Part shown: positions 22,801-35,460 of the stretch, piece by piece
How the letters are laid out: every line of letters starts with the position of its first letter
How positions within the stretch are numbered: the stretch's first letter is position 1
NCBI GenBank assembly: GCA_961205875.1
Contig: OY540822.1
Location: forward strand, 13,456,501-13,520,500
Origin: Sialis fuliginosa
Taxonomy: Eukaryota > Arthropoda > Insecta > Megaloptera > Sialidae
Length of the DNA stretch: 64,000 nt
Direction of reading: 5' to 3'
Program-made: the position numbers and the translations under genes
The notes under the pieces: model-generated
The model's database searches: none
Told to the model about the DNA's origin: nothing
What the model saw: the letters and a program-made list of their open reading frames with translations, nothing else

Positions 22801-25800
22801 ATGAGTAAGTAATTTATATTTTTTTACTTTAGGTTCATTTTTAAATAATGAATAAAACAATACAATAATGGAAGTTTTTTTTTTTAAATCTCAACAACGG
22901 AATATAATTTTTTCAATTTAAAATATTGTAAAATAATGAATGTATGTACCTATATTAAATATTGTAAACAAAAGTATTTGGTTACGTATTTGATAAAAAA
23001 AATAGATGCATCATTTTTTAATGTTTAAAATATGATAAAATGTAAATTATTGTATAAAAAAATTCTCAGTATTTTGCGATGTATAAAATATACGTGACTT
23101 AACAATATTTTAAAAAATATCATTGATTTATTATTCTTAAATTAAACAGGAACAAATGACGAATAACATAATAACAAGATATGAAAATAAAAATATGAAA
23201 TTAAAAGAAAAAATAAAAGAATTAATATTATCTTTGTAATAATTAAATAGCATTATCACTTATATTCTACAAATAAGAGATAATTATAATCAACAATTCT
23301 GAAATTGAAATGTACTACAAATAAAGATTACTTTATTTAAAAAAATATATATATTTTTACAGATAACTCAAGTTTTTCTTATTACGAAATTTATATTGTT
23401 AAAATACATTTATTTATTGTAAAAATGTAATGTAAAAAACCTATAAGAAATATGAAACGGCGTGTAATCAAATAAATGTAATTAAATTGTTATCAAGTTA
23501 AATAATTTTTTTTGATAAAAATTGACGTTTTGCATTGTATAGTATTAATAAACGTAATCTAAATATATCTTTTTTTGTGGTTTTAAATTCAAATCATTAC
23601 ATATATCATCCTTTAATAACGTTAAATGCTTATACTGGATGTTCCAAAAATCTTTTCCAGCATGGGGATCTCAGTATCTATCTATAAGAGATACAGATTT
23701 GGTTAAATGAGATGAATTATTTGTAAGGAAGGGGCGAGTATTATTTATACCTAAAAATTAGAATTTTCACGTTAAGGCGGTACATAAAAAAATCCTGATT
23801 TCTTTAAATGGTTATTTTTTTATTTAAGTAGATAGGAACTTATTGAGGTACTTTTTTAATGTAGTATTGAATGGAGTTTTTAGAATTTGTATACCAATTT
23901 TCGTTTTTGAGTTACAAGCTGTAATTGCTCCTAATATTAGTTTTGAAAGTATTATTTTACAACGATATGTCACTTGTAAAACTTATTTTCGAAAATATGT
24001 CGAAAACTAAAATATAGTGATTTTAATATAGCATTTAATTACAAACATTCAAGTTAGTTATGAAAAATAAACAATATTATAACAAAATTCATAACAACAG
24101 TAATAATAATAACAAATGAATATCTTCAAATAATAAACTAGTATGTATAATAATTTTCAGCTAGTTTTCGACTTATGGCAAGTGACATATCGTTAAAAAG
24201 CAGAGTAAAAAGCACGTTCAAATATGTCATAGTCAACTTTGTACCTCATATGAAAAACTAAACTTAAATGAAAACAGCAATCAATTCTACAAAAAAGTAC
24301 CTTAAAAAAACCGTAAATAAAAAGTACTTATCTACACTGAAAAAAAGTTATAGTCTTATGAAGAAATTTGAAATTTTTAGTTTTTTGGATCACATTTTCA
24401 AATTTTGTGATATAGCTCTTCTCTTTTATATTCGGAGAACCCCATGCTGGTAAAGATTTCTGGGACACCCGGTATATCATAAATATATAATATATAATAA
24501 GCCATAAACTACTAATTATTTATAATAATGTTGTTTTCACGAAAAAGTTAAACGATTATATAAATTAAAAAATAACAACGAATAATAACGATGAGATGGA
24601 TAATTAATCAAATAAGAATTACGAAAACAAAAACAAAACTGTCATTATTTTTAATTAACATTAAAATAATAAAGAAGGGTTAGAATTGTTAAAAAATAAT
24701 AACAGATAAAATCTAATAATTTCGAGCTCTTAAAATATACTAATTTATATTAGAGATATTTCTCGGTGAGCAACAATTCGTAAAATTTCTAGAATTATAT
24801 AAAATCTTGAAATGATTCATCGTGAATCTGTGTACATTTGCAAAGATATCGTCAAAATAAAATCAGTTAATTTATAATTGCGAATATTTTTTGTACCTTC
24901 GTTGAATGGGTGAAATTTGCCAGTTAAAAAATTAATATTAAGTAAAAATACCCCTTGAATATGTTTTAATATTTATCTTTTATATTGCTGACTGAATCAA
25001 AATGATATAAAACAATAATAAATTTTTTTTGCTTAACATAAAACTTAAGTGCTAGATTGGGGAGTTATTTCAAGCAAAAAAGTTCATATGAATATGTATA
25101 AATTTTAATAATTGGTTTAATATTAACAGTATTATCGATTTCCTAATGGATAAAGTAAAACTAGTAATGGGTACCCAATGATGGACACTAATGATAAGTT
25201 ATACGACACAAAAGTTATAAAATAAATAATCGTAAAATTTGAATCAAAGTAAATTACACTAATATTTAGTTAATATGTCCATCATTTTGATACCCATTGG
25301 CCGATTGTCATCAAATTACGTTGTTTTACAGTTAAATGTCTTTAGATTATGATTCAGTAATGGCAGTATGTAATCAAATATCAACAAATATTTATAATTT
25401 AGTACATTTAATTAAACAAGAATCCATCACTTGGGTATGATCCAAGACTGGTGTCAGTACCTTATATTTCTATAAGGAAAAAATCTAAGAACAAAAAAAA
25501 CTACTACTTAAAAATCGACGGGCCCACTGGTCCCATAAAATTGTTTGTTACTGGAAATCGATAGCACTAAACTGATTATCAAATTACAAAACTGTATCAG
25601 AACGTAGGGGTTATTTTAGCGTGTAATTGTAGCTTGTTTCTGCAGTTCTAAAAATGAAAACTGCAGTTGTACAAGCTAATTTGTGCAGCTGAAAAATTGC
25701 AAGTAGAAAGAAAAATATAAAAAAAGTGTAATGTCCGGTGTTTTAAACGAGGTTTCAAACCTATCTGACAGTTCTCTTGAAGTTTCATGTTGTAGAGCAA

Positions 25801-28800
25801 AAAAAGTTACTATAATTATATTTGCAGTTGAAATTTTTTTTAAAAATAACCCCTATCAGAACGAACGAGTTTTCAATATATCAAATAAAAACTAATTATA
25901 TATGTACAAAATCGTTAGGAGACTGTAGCTCCCTCACGAAAAATTTGTTTAAAATAACTTCTTCGATCGCTGTAAAAGTTTGGCACGCCAGTTTGGTTAA
26001 GTTTTCACTCTACATATAAATAATAATAAAAATAGTTTGTATTTTGATTTCAGGGAAATTCATAGCTTTAATAACTGCTATTTTTGTATTTGTTGGCCTA
26101 TTTGGATCGATTTTCTCTGAAACGATCGTTGCAAATCCATCGCCCACCAGTGGCACGCAAGTGCAGAAAAAGAGGAAATGTTTTTTTAATACCGCCTATG
26201 GAATGCCAGCGGCAGATTGTTCAGGAATGGAGTTGATTACAGTCCCGGAACGCCTTAAGAGTAATTTAGAGGTTATAATAATTATTATATTAATATTTAT
26301 AAGTTAATTGAATTTTGTTACAAAAAAATTGTTTAATCATAAACAATTGATATTTAAATTGTTAGGGATATTGCAAAAGTAATCAGATGCAATTTAGCAA
26401 TAATATTATGTTATTATTAACACTTGTTAATTTTTACACTGGGGTATCACAGGCCCCGCATTATTGTTTAAATTATTAATAAATTATCTAGCCTTGTATA
26501 TTTAATCTATGTTATCCACACTAATCTGATAAAATTAAAAGCAACTTGACTTTCAATAAAGGCTCGAAGTTACCCCAGTGGGAAGTTTGTGCCATATCAT
26601 AATTTATGTTGTGCCATATCATAATAATAATAATAAACAATTTATTATGTTAATTCAATGTACAGGAATAGAATAACTCAATCAATTAACAGTTCACAGT
26701 ACATGTAGAGAATATATGCAGTAAATAAAAAAGATATTATAGTTAATTTACAGATTTAATGATCAGGTATGTCTTTTAAATTCTGTAAGAGTGTAATGAC
26801 ATTTTTTACTTAAATGTAGTTTTAATTCTTTTTTGTATTTATTGATGGGTAAGACTTTTATATCATTTGGTATTGCGTTATATATTCTGATTAACGTGTT
26901 TTTAAGACAAGTTTGATTTTTTTATATTTAAGTTTGTCTTGTTTCGTGTAAGATGATTATGAGTTTTTAGGTTGTCGGTGAAAAGATTCAAATTAGATTT
27001 GACATATATGCTACATTCATAAATAAACAAATCGACTAGAGTTAATATTTTGAGTGCTTTAAAATGTGGTTTACAGGTTTTTCTAGGATGATGCGAATGC
27101 ATCTTTTCTGTATTCGAAACAAATGAATTGCGGAAAGGATATTTCCCCAAAATATAATACAATATTTTAGATTTAATCTACGTTATCCACACTGATCTGA
27201 TAAAATTGAAAGCAACTAGACTTTCAATTAAGGCTCGAAGTTACTCCAGTGGGAAGTTTGTGCCATAGGAAATATACAATTCCAGAGTTTTTTCGAAACG
27301 AATAATTTCGTATTAAATAAAAACTTGCAAGGCTTTACGTAAAAAAGATTTAATAATGAATTAATTAATAATTCCCTGTTTTTAAATTCGCACTACTTTT
27401 CGGCATTTCTTTATTTTTTATCTTGTGACACCACGATTTATTAATTGTTAGAGGATAAATCGGTAAAAGCCCCTCTTTAGAAGCAAAAAAATGAAGAAAA
27501 ATAAAAATTAATTAACGAAAATAAATCTGCGTATTTATTATTAATAAAGGCCCCTTAACTACGATTTTTCGGGGCCCCATTTCCCCTCTCAAAAGTACTA
27601 ATTCTATTATCTATTTTGTATAGTAAATAAAAAAAATCGTATTCATGTTATAAAAGAAATAATGCTTCTGAAAAAAGGGCAGTTGGCAATGAGACCTGCA
27701 TTAATTTTAACGAAACGAGACTCGGTTGTTTAATCCGAGATAGGAACGAGACAAGAAAGAAATACCTATTTAATTTTTTTTTTATATGAAATTGGAATCT
27801 GGTGTGAAATTCGTGTCCTCCAAAAACATTCGTGGAAACCGAAGGTTAACAAAACGATATAAAAGCTATGGCCTAAAATAATGCGGAATCAATGGTACAT
27901 AGTTTGTACATGTTATTATTCTATTAAAACCAATTAGAACTGTGCTGCGTTAGTCGATCAAACGTCAAAGAAAAATAGACTTTAAGTTACGTTAATTTAA
28001 AGACTATTGTTCAAAAATATCTTAAATAAGATAAGTGATGAAGTTTTCGACAAATTATGTGACTAAAGAATGTAACTCTATATTATTTGTGTACAATAAA
28101 AATTCGCTATTAAAAATAAAGTTATTTTCATATAATTTTATAATTTGAAAAATTGTTCGTCTTCAAAATAGAAATTAATTATGCTAGATTATTTCAGTGT
28201 CGTCTTATGAACTATCACAGGAATTTTAAGGGCCCTTTTCAGTGTAAATATTATATTGTGGCACGCTTCGGAACGTCAATTGTAAAATTTATAAAGCTAA
28301 TATTGAATATATTTAATTTTGATAATCGATTCAGCACTAAAAAGAGACTACCTTTTGGGTCACATAAACTTAGTTTTCGAAAAAAATAATTTTTAGGGTT
28401 CCGAAGAAACTATTAATCTCACTTTGTCGTCCGTCAAAAGTGAGTGAAAACATCCGTCCTTTTCAGTCAAAGTAAAATATCTTGTAAACTATATAAGCTA
28501 GAAACTTTGAACATGTAAAATGTGTACAATTTTTGAAAAAAGTAATTTTTCAGAAAGGGCGCGAAGGAGCTAAAGACAAATATCTGAAAAAAATTGGGAA
28601 CGAGGTTTTGGTGGGACTACCAACGATAAAACTGAAGTCAACAAAATCATTTAAAATTTTGGAATAATAAGGAGGAGCGTCATATAATTTTTTATTATTA
28701 TTTTCATATCTAGTCATGTGGGGTGTCAAAATGTAGATCTCAATTAGTAGAATACGACTCTATTTTTATATTATTTTCTAACTCAAAAATGCACCTGTGG

Positions 28801-31689
28801 CTCCAAACAGTCCACGTAGTACGTACTTTGGAACCCTTATGGCATACAACCGTGTATGTCTTGACCGAATTATTAACGATTATTATAACAAAAATTTTTA
28901 TTTTCATTACAGTCAAATAATATTAATATATGATTTACTTCGTGTAATAAAAATCTAGTACGAAGTAAGTAAGTCAAATAGTAAAAGGTGGACACTTAAT
29001 AATTTCTGCCCTAGTCCAACACTGACTCGTTTTATTATATTTTATAGAAAAATAATTCTTTTTTCTTCCTCGTAATATTGAAGTGGTAGGGGAAAGTATT
29101 TGATCATTGGTGAAAGAAAAAAAAATACATTCTCCGATTTCCGAATTTCAACTTAAGATCAAAACATCATTTTTCGTTTCGTATCTGTCTGTCTGTCTGT
29201 CCTCTGAATCCTTATCACATGTATAATACATGAACCGATGAATCAATTTAAAAAAACTTACTTTGTTAACTGGGCTTAAATGATCCCATATATAAATCAT
29301 CAAAATCGATTGGGTTGATTTTATTAGCTTCCAGCTGACGCTATCTGCTAGGTGTCAGATTGTTATGAAATTGATCGATATTTTAAACCAGTGGTACTAA
29401 ATATATAATAATGTAATTGTTATGCATTTTATGAGATACACTTGGCAGCACTTACTTTAAATCGCTGATTGTACTTATCGCGCATGTGTCAAGGTTATGA
29501 TATGTACGATTTCATTTTCTACATCTGTGTGTGTCATTTAAATTAAATACTTAGCAGATAGCGTTAGCTGGAAGCTAACTTTACATTATTTGAAGTAAAT
29601 CTTCGCATCGTTAAGATTCACATAAAATTCTCAATTGTTTATGGAATAAATATTTCACTAACGATAATAAATTTTCAGGTTTTGGATGTATCATACAACA
29701 GAATTCGATCGTTGCAACACGCTTCATTTACGATGTATAGAAAATTGAAGTTCTTATATCTTGGGGACAACATGATCAATGATATAGAATCAGGGACTTT
29801 AGAGTCGTTGAGAAATCTTGAAGTATTAGATCTATCACTAAACAGTCTACAAAGTATACCCCCTACAGTTTTCAATATTCCTTCATTGAGGAAGTTGTAT
29901 CTATATAATAATTCAATAAGTGATATAAGTACTAATGTTGAAAAACCCATCAAGGCAAAACTGGAATTCTTAGATTTATCATTTCTAAAATTACGCGAGG
30001 TACCAGATTTGGGAGTTCTGCCTGACTTGAAGCACTTGAATTTGTCTGGAAATAAAATTACGAAGATAAGCATTAAGGATTTAATACCATTTTGTCAGTT
30101 GAAGGAGCTAGATTTAAATTTTATAGATACATTGATATTTGAAAGTTGTGAATGTATACAGCTTAGTGAATATGTCACTAATAATAATATAAAAGTTAAT
30201 AAAAATGGCCAAATCAAAATCTGTGACATTTCAGAACGAGGTACGATATATAGGAACATGTCATACATTATTTTTATATACAGGATGAATAAAAATTGCT
30301 TGATCTACGTAACTAATTATGATTAAATTCAATTATTAATGATTTTTCTTGACAACAATAGACAAAAATTAAATCATAACATCTTTGTTAAAAATAGTTG
30401 TTGGACGATCATTCGTAAAGTATTTTGAAGTGTAATAAAAACCGTATTTCTTAAATATATTTTTTTTAATTTTTGAAGTGACGTAACACGTAAACGTTTG
30501 GTTCTACGAAGATGAACCTAAACAAAAATTGTAGAAAATTCATTTTTTTTACAAGATTGGCAATATCGTAAAATCAAGTTATCGAAACAATTCGCAAAAA
30601 TTAATTTTTCAACGTTTTCCGGCAACGTATTAAAAAAAATTAAGCAGTAGAATCATTTTTTTTTTTATTCAACCTATATATAGACCTATAACTGTTAAAA
30701 ATATTTACAAGGTGTCCCACAAGGTATTGAAACTACTAATCAGCTGTCATTTTCAAATGGATGTAGTTATTGAGAAAATAAAAATTGCGTTGAAAAGAGT
30801 AGAGGCTGCAATTTTATTCGGGTTATGGTAGAAGCAAGTACGTACGCGTCAAAATGAATATTCTGACTTTTACTCTCGAAAAGTACTTCTTTTCGAGAGG
30901 AAAAGGGTATGGCAGTTCTTATCAGTGCCGGCCTTAGCAAATCTGGCGCCCTGGGCGAAATTTATTTTTCCACCCTCTTTCCCCATAAAAAAAATGTTAA
31001 AAAATCACCGAAAATGTCAATTAAAATTGATAAATTCATATCTCAGCTTGGCGCGATCCTACAGACTCAAACTTTTAAAAAAAATATAGCTTACATCATT
31101 AACTTTAAGACTATTAAATGCCCTAAGACCGCCGAGACCTCCTTCCCCTATTATGAACAAATTAAAATTGATAAATTAACAAATAAGTTGAATAATTCAT
31201 ATCTCAGCTAATACCTTATTAAAGGTTTTATGGGTTGCTGAATAAGTATATGTTAGCATCTATCAAATAATCGTTTGAAAATGACAGCTGATTAGTTTTA
31301 ATGTCTTCCCGTGGGACACCCTGTATATTCTAAATGCAAAATATATAAATACTTGTCTTAGGTATTTAATAAACTCAATTATCATTTAAATATTATATAC
31401 TGTGTATTTTTTAAAAAACTTTATATATATTTTAGATCTTAATACATGCCAGAATAAAACAATACCTGAAGATCTACAATTGATTCATGATGAATGTGCT
31501 AACAAAATACAGACAAGGGAAATCCAAAAAGCAAGTCAGCAAACATGGATATTTGTCGCGATTGGAATTGCAGTATTTTTTATAATTTTTATAGCAATAC
31601 TGTATGCCGTACATCGAAAAAATCTAACCACTACAAAGAAAAAACAAAAACAAATAAAGCCAAGTGAAGCTCTTCTTCTAACTCACTAA
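22801..31689 (+). CDS. Leucine-rich-repeat type I membrane protein (4 exons, 345 aa)
   Basis: Predicted secreted-pathway surface protein with an extracellular LRR domain; ligand unknown. Exons: 22801-22804 (ATGA only), 26054-26271, 29679-30240, 31436-31689; the frame is continuous across all joins. Residues 1-28 form a signal peptide (MRKFIALITAIFVFVGLFGS...). Cys44 and Cys57 form a short N-terminal cap. LRRs run from about 72 to 220, for example NLEVLDVSYNRI (72-83) and later NLEVLDLSLNSL, with a CEC-containing C-terminal cap near 230. A single transmembrane helix spans about 299-320, followed by a short Lys-rich cytoplasmic tail. The exon 2 donor is GTTATA, non-optimal but supported by the LRR frame. 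The four-base first coding exon explains why no ATG begins exon 2. Introns 1-3 are full of small transposons. LRR membrane protein is firm; orthology not determined. Confidence 0.88.
23635..24472. mobile_element. TIR element, 838 bp, in LRR intron 1
   Basis: The left end CTGGATGTTCCAAAAATCTT and the complement of the right end (CCGGGTGTCCCAGAAATCTT) are similar inverted repeats that continue through CCAGCATGGGG. TA flanks both sides. No transposase ORF remains. It belongs to the 'CAGGGTGTCCC' class of TIR elements also seen at 30708, 51986 and 52490. Confidence 0.7.
25511..26003 (+). repeat. Dispersed repeat copy A, interrupted by a hAT-like insertion
   Basis: TACTGGAAATCGATA, GACTGTAGCTC and other blocks appear in the same order at 57080-57830. 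Copy A is split at 25604/25856 by the element at 25605-25855. Confidence 0.65.
25605..25855. mobile_element. hAT-like MITE, 251 bp, with 8-bp target duplication
   Basis: The ends TAGGGGTTATTTT and AAAATAACCCCTA are inverted (one mismatch allowed). TCAGAACG flanks both sides (25597-25604 and 25856-25863). The 8-bp duplication and TAGGGG ends fit hAT elements. The interior also holds complementary CTGCAG-containing segments. It lies just before LRR exon 2. Confidence 0.8.
26505..26605 (+). repeat. Direct repeat, left copy (partner at 27176-27268)
   Basis: Contains TTATCCACACTAATCTGATA and GAAGTTACCCCAGTGGGAAG; about 90% like the partner by eye. The pair brackets a LINE relic. Confidence 0.8.
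26763..27162 (-). pseudogene. Non-LTR retrotransposon (LINE) reverse transcriptase, 3' remnant
   Basis: The minus strand reads FKALKILTLVDLFIYECSIY and then HNHLTRNKTNLN. In a second frame it continues LIRIYNAIPNDIKVLP and ends HYTLTEFKRHT before TGA at 26763-26765. These match the conserved tail of insect RTE/Jockey/CR1-like reverse transcriptases ('Hxyx-TRNK... YNxLP...YS.xEF'). A frameshift and stop near 26902 break the reading frame and the 5' portion is missing, so the copy is dead. It lies in LRR intron 2. Confidence 0.75.
27176..27268 (+). repeat. Direct repeat, right copy
   Basis: Partner of 26505-26605 (TTATCCACACTGATCTGATA, then GAAGTTACTCCAGTGGGAAG). Confidence 0.8.
27270..29060. 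other. Rest of LRR intron 2, no gene
   Basis: AT-rich intronic DNA. A repeat-like segment near 28400-28520 (CTTTGTCGTCCGTCAAAAG and following) resembles common insect tail repeats. Nothing else recognised. Confidence 0.5.
29065..29260 (+). repeat. CTGTCTGT dispersed repeat, copy in LRR intron
   Basis: The order TTCTCCGATTTC, CTGTCTGTCTGTCC, CTGAATCCTTATCACA and CATGAACCGATGAA is shared with 59735-59885. Confidence 0.7.
29324..29578. mobile_element. MITE, 255 bp, TIR TTAGCTTCCAGCTRACGCTA
   Basis: The left end TTAGCTTCCAGCTGACGCTA and the complement of the right end (TTAGCTTCCAGCTAACGCTA) differ at one base; similarity continues to TCTGCTAGGTGTCA. A second copy lies at 38732-38977. It ends 100 bases before LRR exon 3. 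No clear target duplication. Confidence 0.8.
30708..31323. mobile_element. TIR element, 616 bp, in LRR intron 3
   Basis: The left end CAAGGTGTCCCACAAGGTAT and the complement of the right end (CAGGGTGTCCCACGGGAAGA) begin inverted repeats of about 50 bp that include ATCAGCTGTCATTTTCAAA. TA flanks both ends. It carries a copy of the satellite-like unit described at 60617. No transposase. Confidence 0.78.
31028..31210 (+). repeat. Single dispersed copy of the 160-bp satellite unit
   Basis: Shares CTTGGCGCGATC, TATAGCTTACATCATTAACTTTAAGACTAT-like order, and AAATTAACAAATAAGTTGAA with the array at 60617-62165, diverged. Confidence 0.65.
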
Positions 31690-34499
31690 GAAAAAAGGTA
31701 TAACTAATCATTATATTAATTTAAATTAAGCTAATTTTTAATCTAATCTTTCTATGAGGAACGTATAAAAAAGTGTCTTTAAATATATGTTTAATATATA
31801 CATTAAAATTTCAGTTAATTTCAGGATTGAAACATTAATATATATTTTTTTCAGATTAGTGTGAATTTTGAATACATGACGCCAAAAAAGTAAACATTTT
31901 CGTCGCTGCTTCTTTTAAACTTGTGTATAAAAAACGACTCAGTAGTGGTTTTTGAACTAACTTTAACGGAGACATCTCTGCTATATTAAATACGTTTTAT
32001 TTAAACTATGTCTCCTCTGAAGTTAGGATGATTCAAATAATCTAGAAGGTATTCTGGATTAGCTAACTATGTATAAAATTTTTAAATTATTTTGTTGATG
32101 TGTGATACAATTTAGTGATTATTGAAAGGGCTGTAGAAAATTCAAAATGTTAAAATTGTAATGTTTCGTTATACGACCTTTTATTACAACATTTTATTTA
32201 TAAGGAATAGTTATATTTAAAAAAAATATTTTGAACGAAAATTAAATATTAAAAATTACGAAATTGTTTAAATACCAACTGTGTACATATTAAAAATGTA
32301 TATAATTATTATTATTACTTGAATATATTATATGAATCATTAATAAGCCAAACCAACTTAGTCAACTTTTTAAACAATGCTATATTTGTAATAACCATAA
32401 AAAACAGTCAATGAGAAGAATACATATCTAGCACCATCTGGCAAGTAAAGTACGAGTACATTAGTACCAAAATCAATATAAAAAAAAATGAACAATCAAA
32501 TTGGCAACCGAATGATTCATAAAAATGTAATCGCATTTCGATTCTAACCTAGTTTTTGTGATAAAATTAAAATTAATTCGATTTACTTAAAGTAAATTTT
32601 GTATTAGTATATATTTTAAATAGTCAGGGTTACCACCCCATAAAAATATTAACAATGTAATCAATTATTAAAAAATCGTGCCTCAAAAATACATACAAGC
32701 TACAACTATTTAATTTTGACTGATATATACATATATATATATATATTTATAATATTTTTATATCTTATCGTATTATATTTTTTATAGAAAACTGTTTTCC
32801 GTAGTATTTCTTACAATACATAAATAACATATTTTATTAAAGTAAAAATTCATTTTCTAAGTTTCTTATAATAATTATAATAGTTATTTCTTGATATAAT
32901 AAAATATAGCATGATTTTATTTAAGTATTACAAAAATTGACCCATTTCGAAAATTTAGTATACAAAATTTTATATATTTATTGAGAATATGTATTAACTG
33001 TTAAAGATTTTTGTATAAAATAAAAAATATATTAATAAAATATCGATAATTGCGTTCATTTTTTAATAACACATCGTTAATGCCCAATGTTATAAAGAAT
33101 GGCACCGAATCATTTCAAAAGTTTTTTCTCTCAATGTAGGAACTGCAAATACTTTATTTTTTTGCTCTACACTTACATTTTTATATATTTTTCTTTCTAT
33201 TTGCAATTTTTCAACTACACACTGGGTAACGATTATCAAAGATGCCCAAAGCTGAGTGTAAGGGCCACCCCTCCTAGCCTGTCGCCCTGGGCCATGGCCC
33301 TAGGGTAAAAACGCCACTCGGTAGCATGCCATACGATTTAGCAGCGCGGCTGTCGCTTAAAGGAGTTATAAACTAAGACATTATACATAGTATATTTTAT
33401 GTGTCAATCTCTACTTCGCCACAATTTATTACATAGAATAGATGTAGTTTTATTTATTTTTTATTTAACACTATTTTTTAACAAAAAACAAACATGGCAT
33501 ATATTGTTAATTTAATATTGCAAGTCGGTACTTGTAATAATGAAATTGTAAAGTGATAAACATTATTGTATAGCTTTGTAGAATTTTTTTTATTTTATTA
33601 ACAATACAAATAAAAATTATTTTATTGTCATATTCATAAAATAATAATATTAAATAAATACATCGACAGTAATTATAAGGTTCTTTACAAGCATAATATG
33701 GCACTTTTATTTTATTAAAAATAAATAAAACTTGATTTAAAAACAATTCTTACCAAGTAAAATTTATTTCAAATAAATTCAAACTAATAATGTAATTTAT
33801 ATTAAAGAAGTTTGACGAAATAATTGAAAAAAAATAATTATATTATTTATAATACATATTTTGTTTTAAAATATGAATAACTGTAGATAAAGTATCCAAT
33901 AAATTATTAATATAATTAACCCAGTCATTTATAATTTGTATCACAAATATTAATATTGATATTATCAAATTAGAAAGACATGATTATAAATTCTCTCGAT
34001 AAAAACATTTTTCTAAAATAACATATGTATAGTTTCTAAAAAATTATAACAATTAAAGTATTTGCTCCAAAAGCATAGCCTAAATGGTGACAGGGGGGTA
34101 TAGTAGTAAGAGTATTATAAAAAATATTCCCCCCCTGTAATTTAAAAAATTGTAAAATGGGGTTAACAACCAACATAGCAGACTTTTTGCTGTCTGATGG
34201 ATGTTTTCCACCAAAACAAAATAGTTTTTTTTTCTTGTTCTTAGCTTTGTATGCTTGCACCTCTAATGTCAAAATCTCTAGCTTTCACCTAATTATTTAT
34301 TTAATTAATTAATTAAATTGGTATCAAACTTTATTACAGTTTTTGATTCATCAATACACAATTGAAAAGTTATGTTTTGTTGCTTTGGTGGAAAACCATT
34401 TTGTGAAACAATAAAATAAGGTACTGGCACCAGTCATGGTCGGATTAAAGGTGTCAGCCCACGATGAGATTGAAATTTAATAAAATTTTTTATGTTTAC
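31690..34499. other. 3' flank of the LRR gene and AT-rich intergenic DNA
   Basis: The early part should hold the LRR 3' UTR. AATAAA-type hexamers occur but none can be chosen. A (TA)n run is near 32727-32748. A GC-richer patch at about 33245-33350 (GCCCTGGGCCATGGCCC) looks like a repeat remnant. No gene recognised. Confidence 0.45.
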
Positions 34500-34507
34500 A
34501 CGATGAG

Positions 34508-34765
34508 CAGTGGCGTAGTTAGAAAAAATTTCGAGGGGGGCTAAGCTTGGGGCTCCGAAAACATGCGAAATTATTATTATAATTTTTAATCGAATGACCT
34601 TTTTTTTTTACTAATTGTAAGTAGGTACAATTAGCTATATGATCAAAAAAAAAGGTCATCATTCAATTCAATCAAAATTACAATAATAATTTCACAATAT
34701 TTTAAGAACATTGAATATTTCGGGGAGGGGGTCGACCCCAAAACCCCCCATTCCTACGCCACTGA
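34508..34765. mobile_element. hAT MITE, 258 bp, with perfect 8-bp target duplication
   Basis: It begins CAGTGGCGTAG and ends CTACGCCACTG, perfect 11-bp TIRs. ACGATGAG is duplicated at 34500-34507 and 34766-34773. No transposase; a recent-looking non-autonomous insertion. Confidence 0.9.
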
Positions 34766-35159
34766 CGATGAGTCATTAGTTTCTTGATACTAAACTCTTA
34801 TGAAACTGTTTCATTAAAAACTAATTGTTGCTGAGATATTTGTCTCATCATAGACTAGCACCTTTATAATAACTAAAGTATGATAAAACATAATTAGTTT
34901 ATTAATAATTAAAATCCGCTTACCTAACATTTTTCACACCCAATAATGAACACACCGTTAATGAATATCACTTTACATCACGTTCATAACTGGGTATTAG
35001 ACAAAAATAATATCAAACACAACAATTGAATGATAATCGATCTAAAAACAAAGCTTAAGAATCAAACATTTTAATTTGACTACAGAACAAAATGTAAGTA
35101 GCATTAAAAATGACGAAAAATGTGCTCACTTTACTAATAATTTACATAAGAAGACATTT

Positions 35160-35460
35160 CTTAGACAACTGCATCGTGATATTACGTGGCGGCCATTTTG
35201 AAAATTATGAACATAATGGTTGTTTGTTTCACATTTAGATTAGGAAAGACTATGATGACATCTAATGCTAGTTCGTATACGAAAGTGTTACCTAAGCTTA
35301 GTAAATACACAGGTTACCTCAGTAGCTTTTGACCAATCAGCTTGGGCACTCTAGATGACGTGTTTTCCCTCTCTCGCGCCGAGCTTTTGAGGCTACTTAT
35401 GGCAGCCATCTTGTATCATATGTCATTTCCATGAAAATATATCAAAGGCGTCAGTTGAAA
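35160..35460. promoter_or_regulatory. Possible regulatory cluster (YY1/Pho-like, CCAAT, CRE-like motifs)
   Basis: The + strand has GGCGGCCATTTTG (35189-35201), GACCAATCAG (35331-35340), ATGACGTG (35354-35361) and GGCAGCCATCTTG (35400-35412). The motifs are short and may be chance or part of a repeat. No transcript start is evident. Confidence 0.25.

Noticed and set aside
29675-30073. 132-codon minus-strand frame opposite LRR exon 3
   Set aside because: Antisense shadow of the LRR coding exon.
31402-31435. Upstream in-frame codons before LRR exon 4 as coding
   Set aside because: They belong to the intron; the acceptor at 31434-31435 and the phase of exon 3 exclude them.
34036-34272. 78-codon minus-strand frame with KLFCFGGKHPSDSKKS
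   Set aside because: Looks like common repeat sequence; no domain and no continuation, so not called as a gene.
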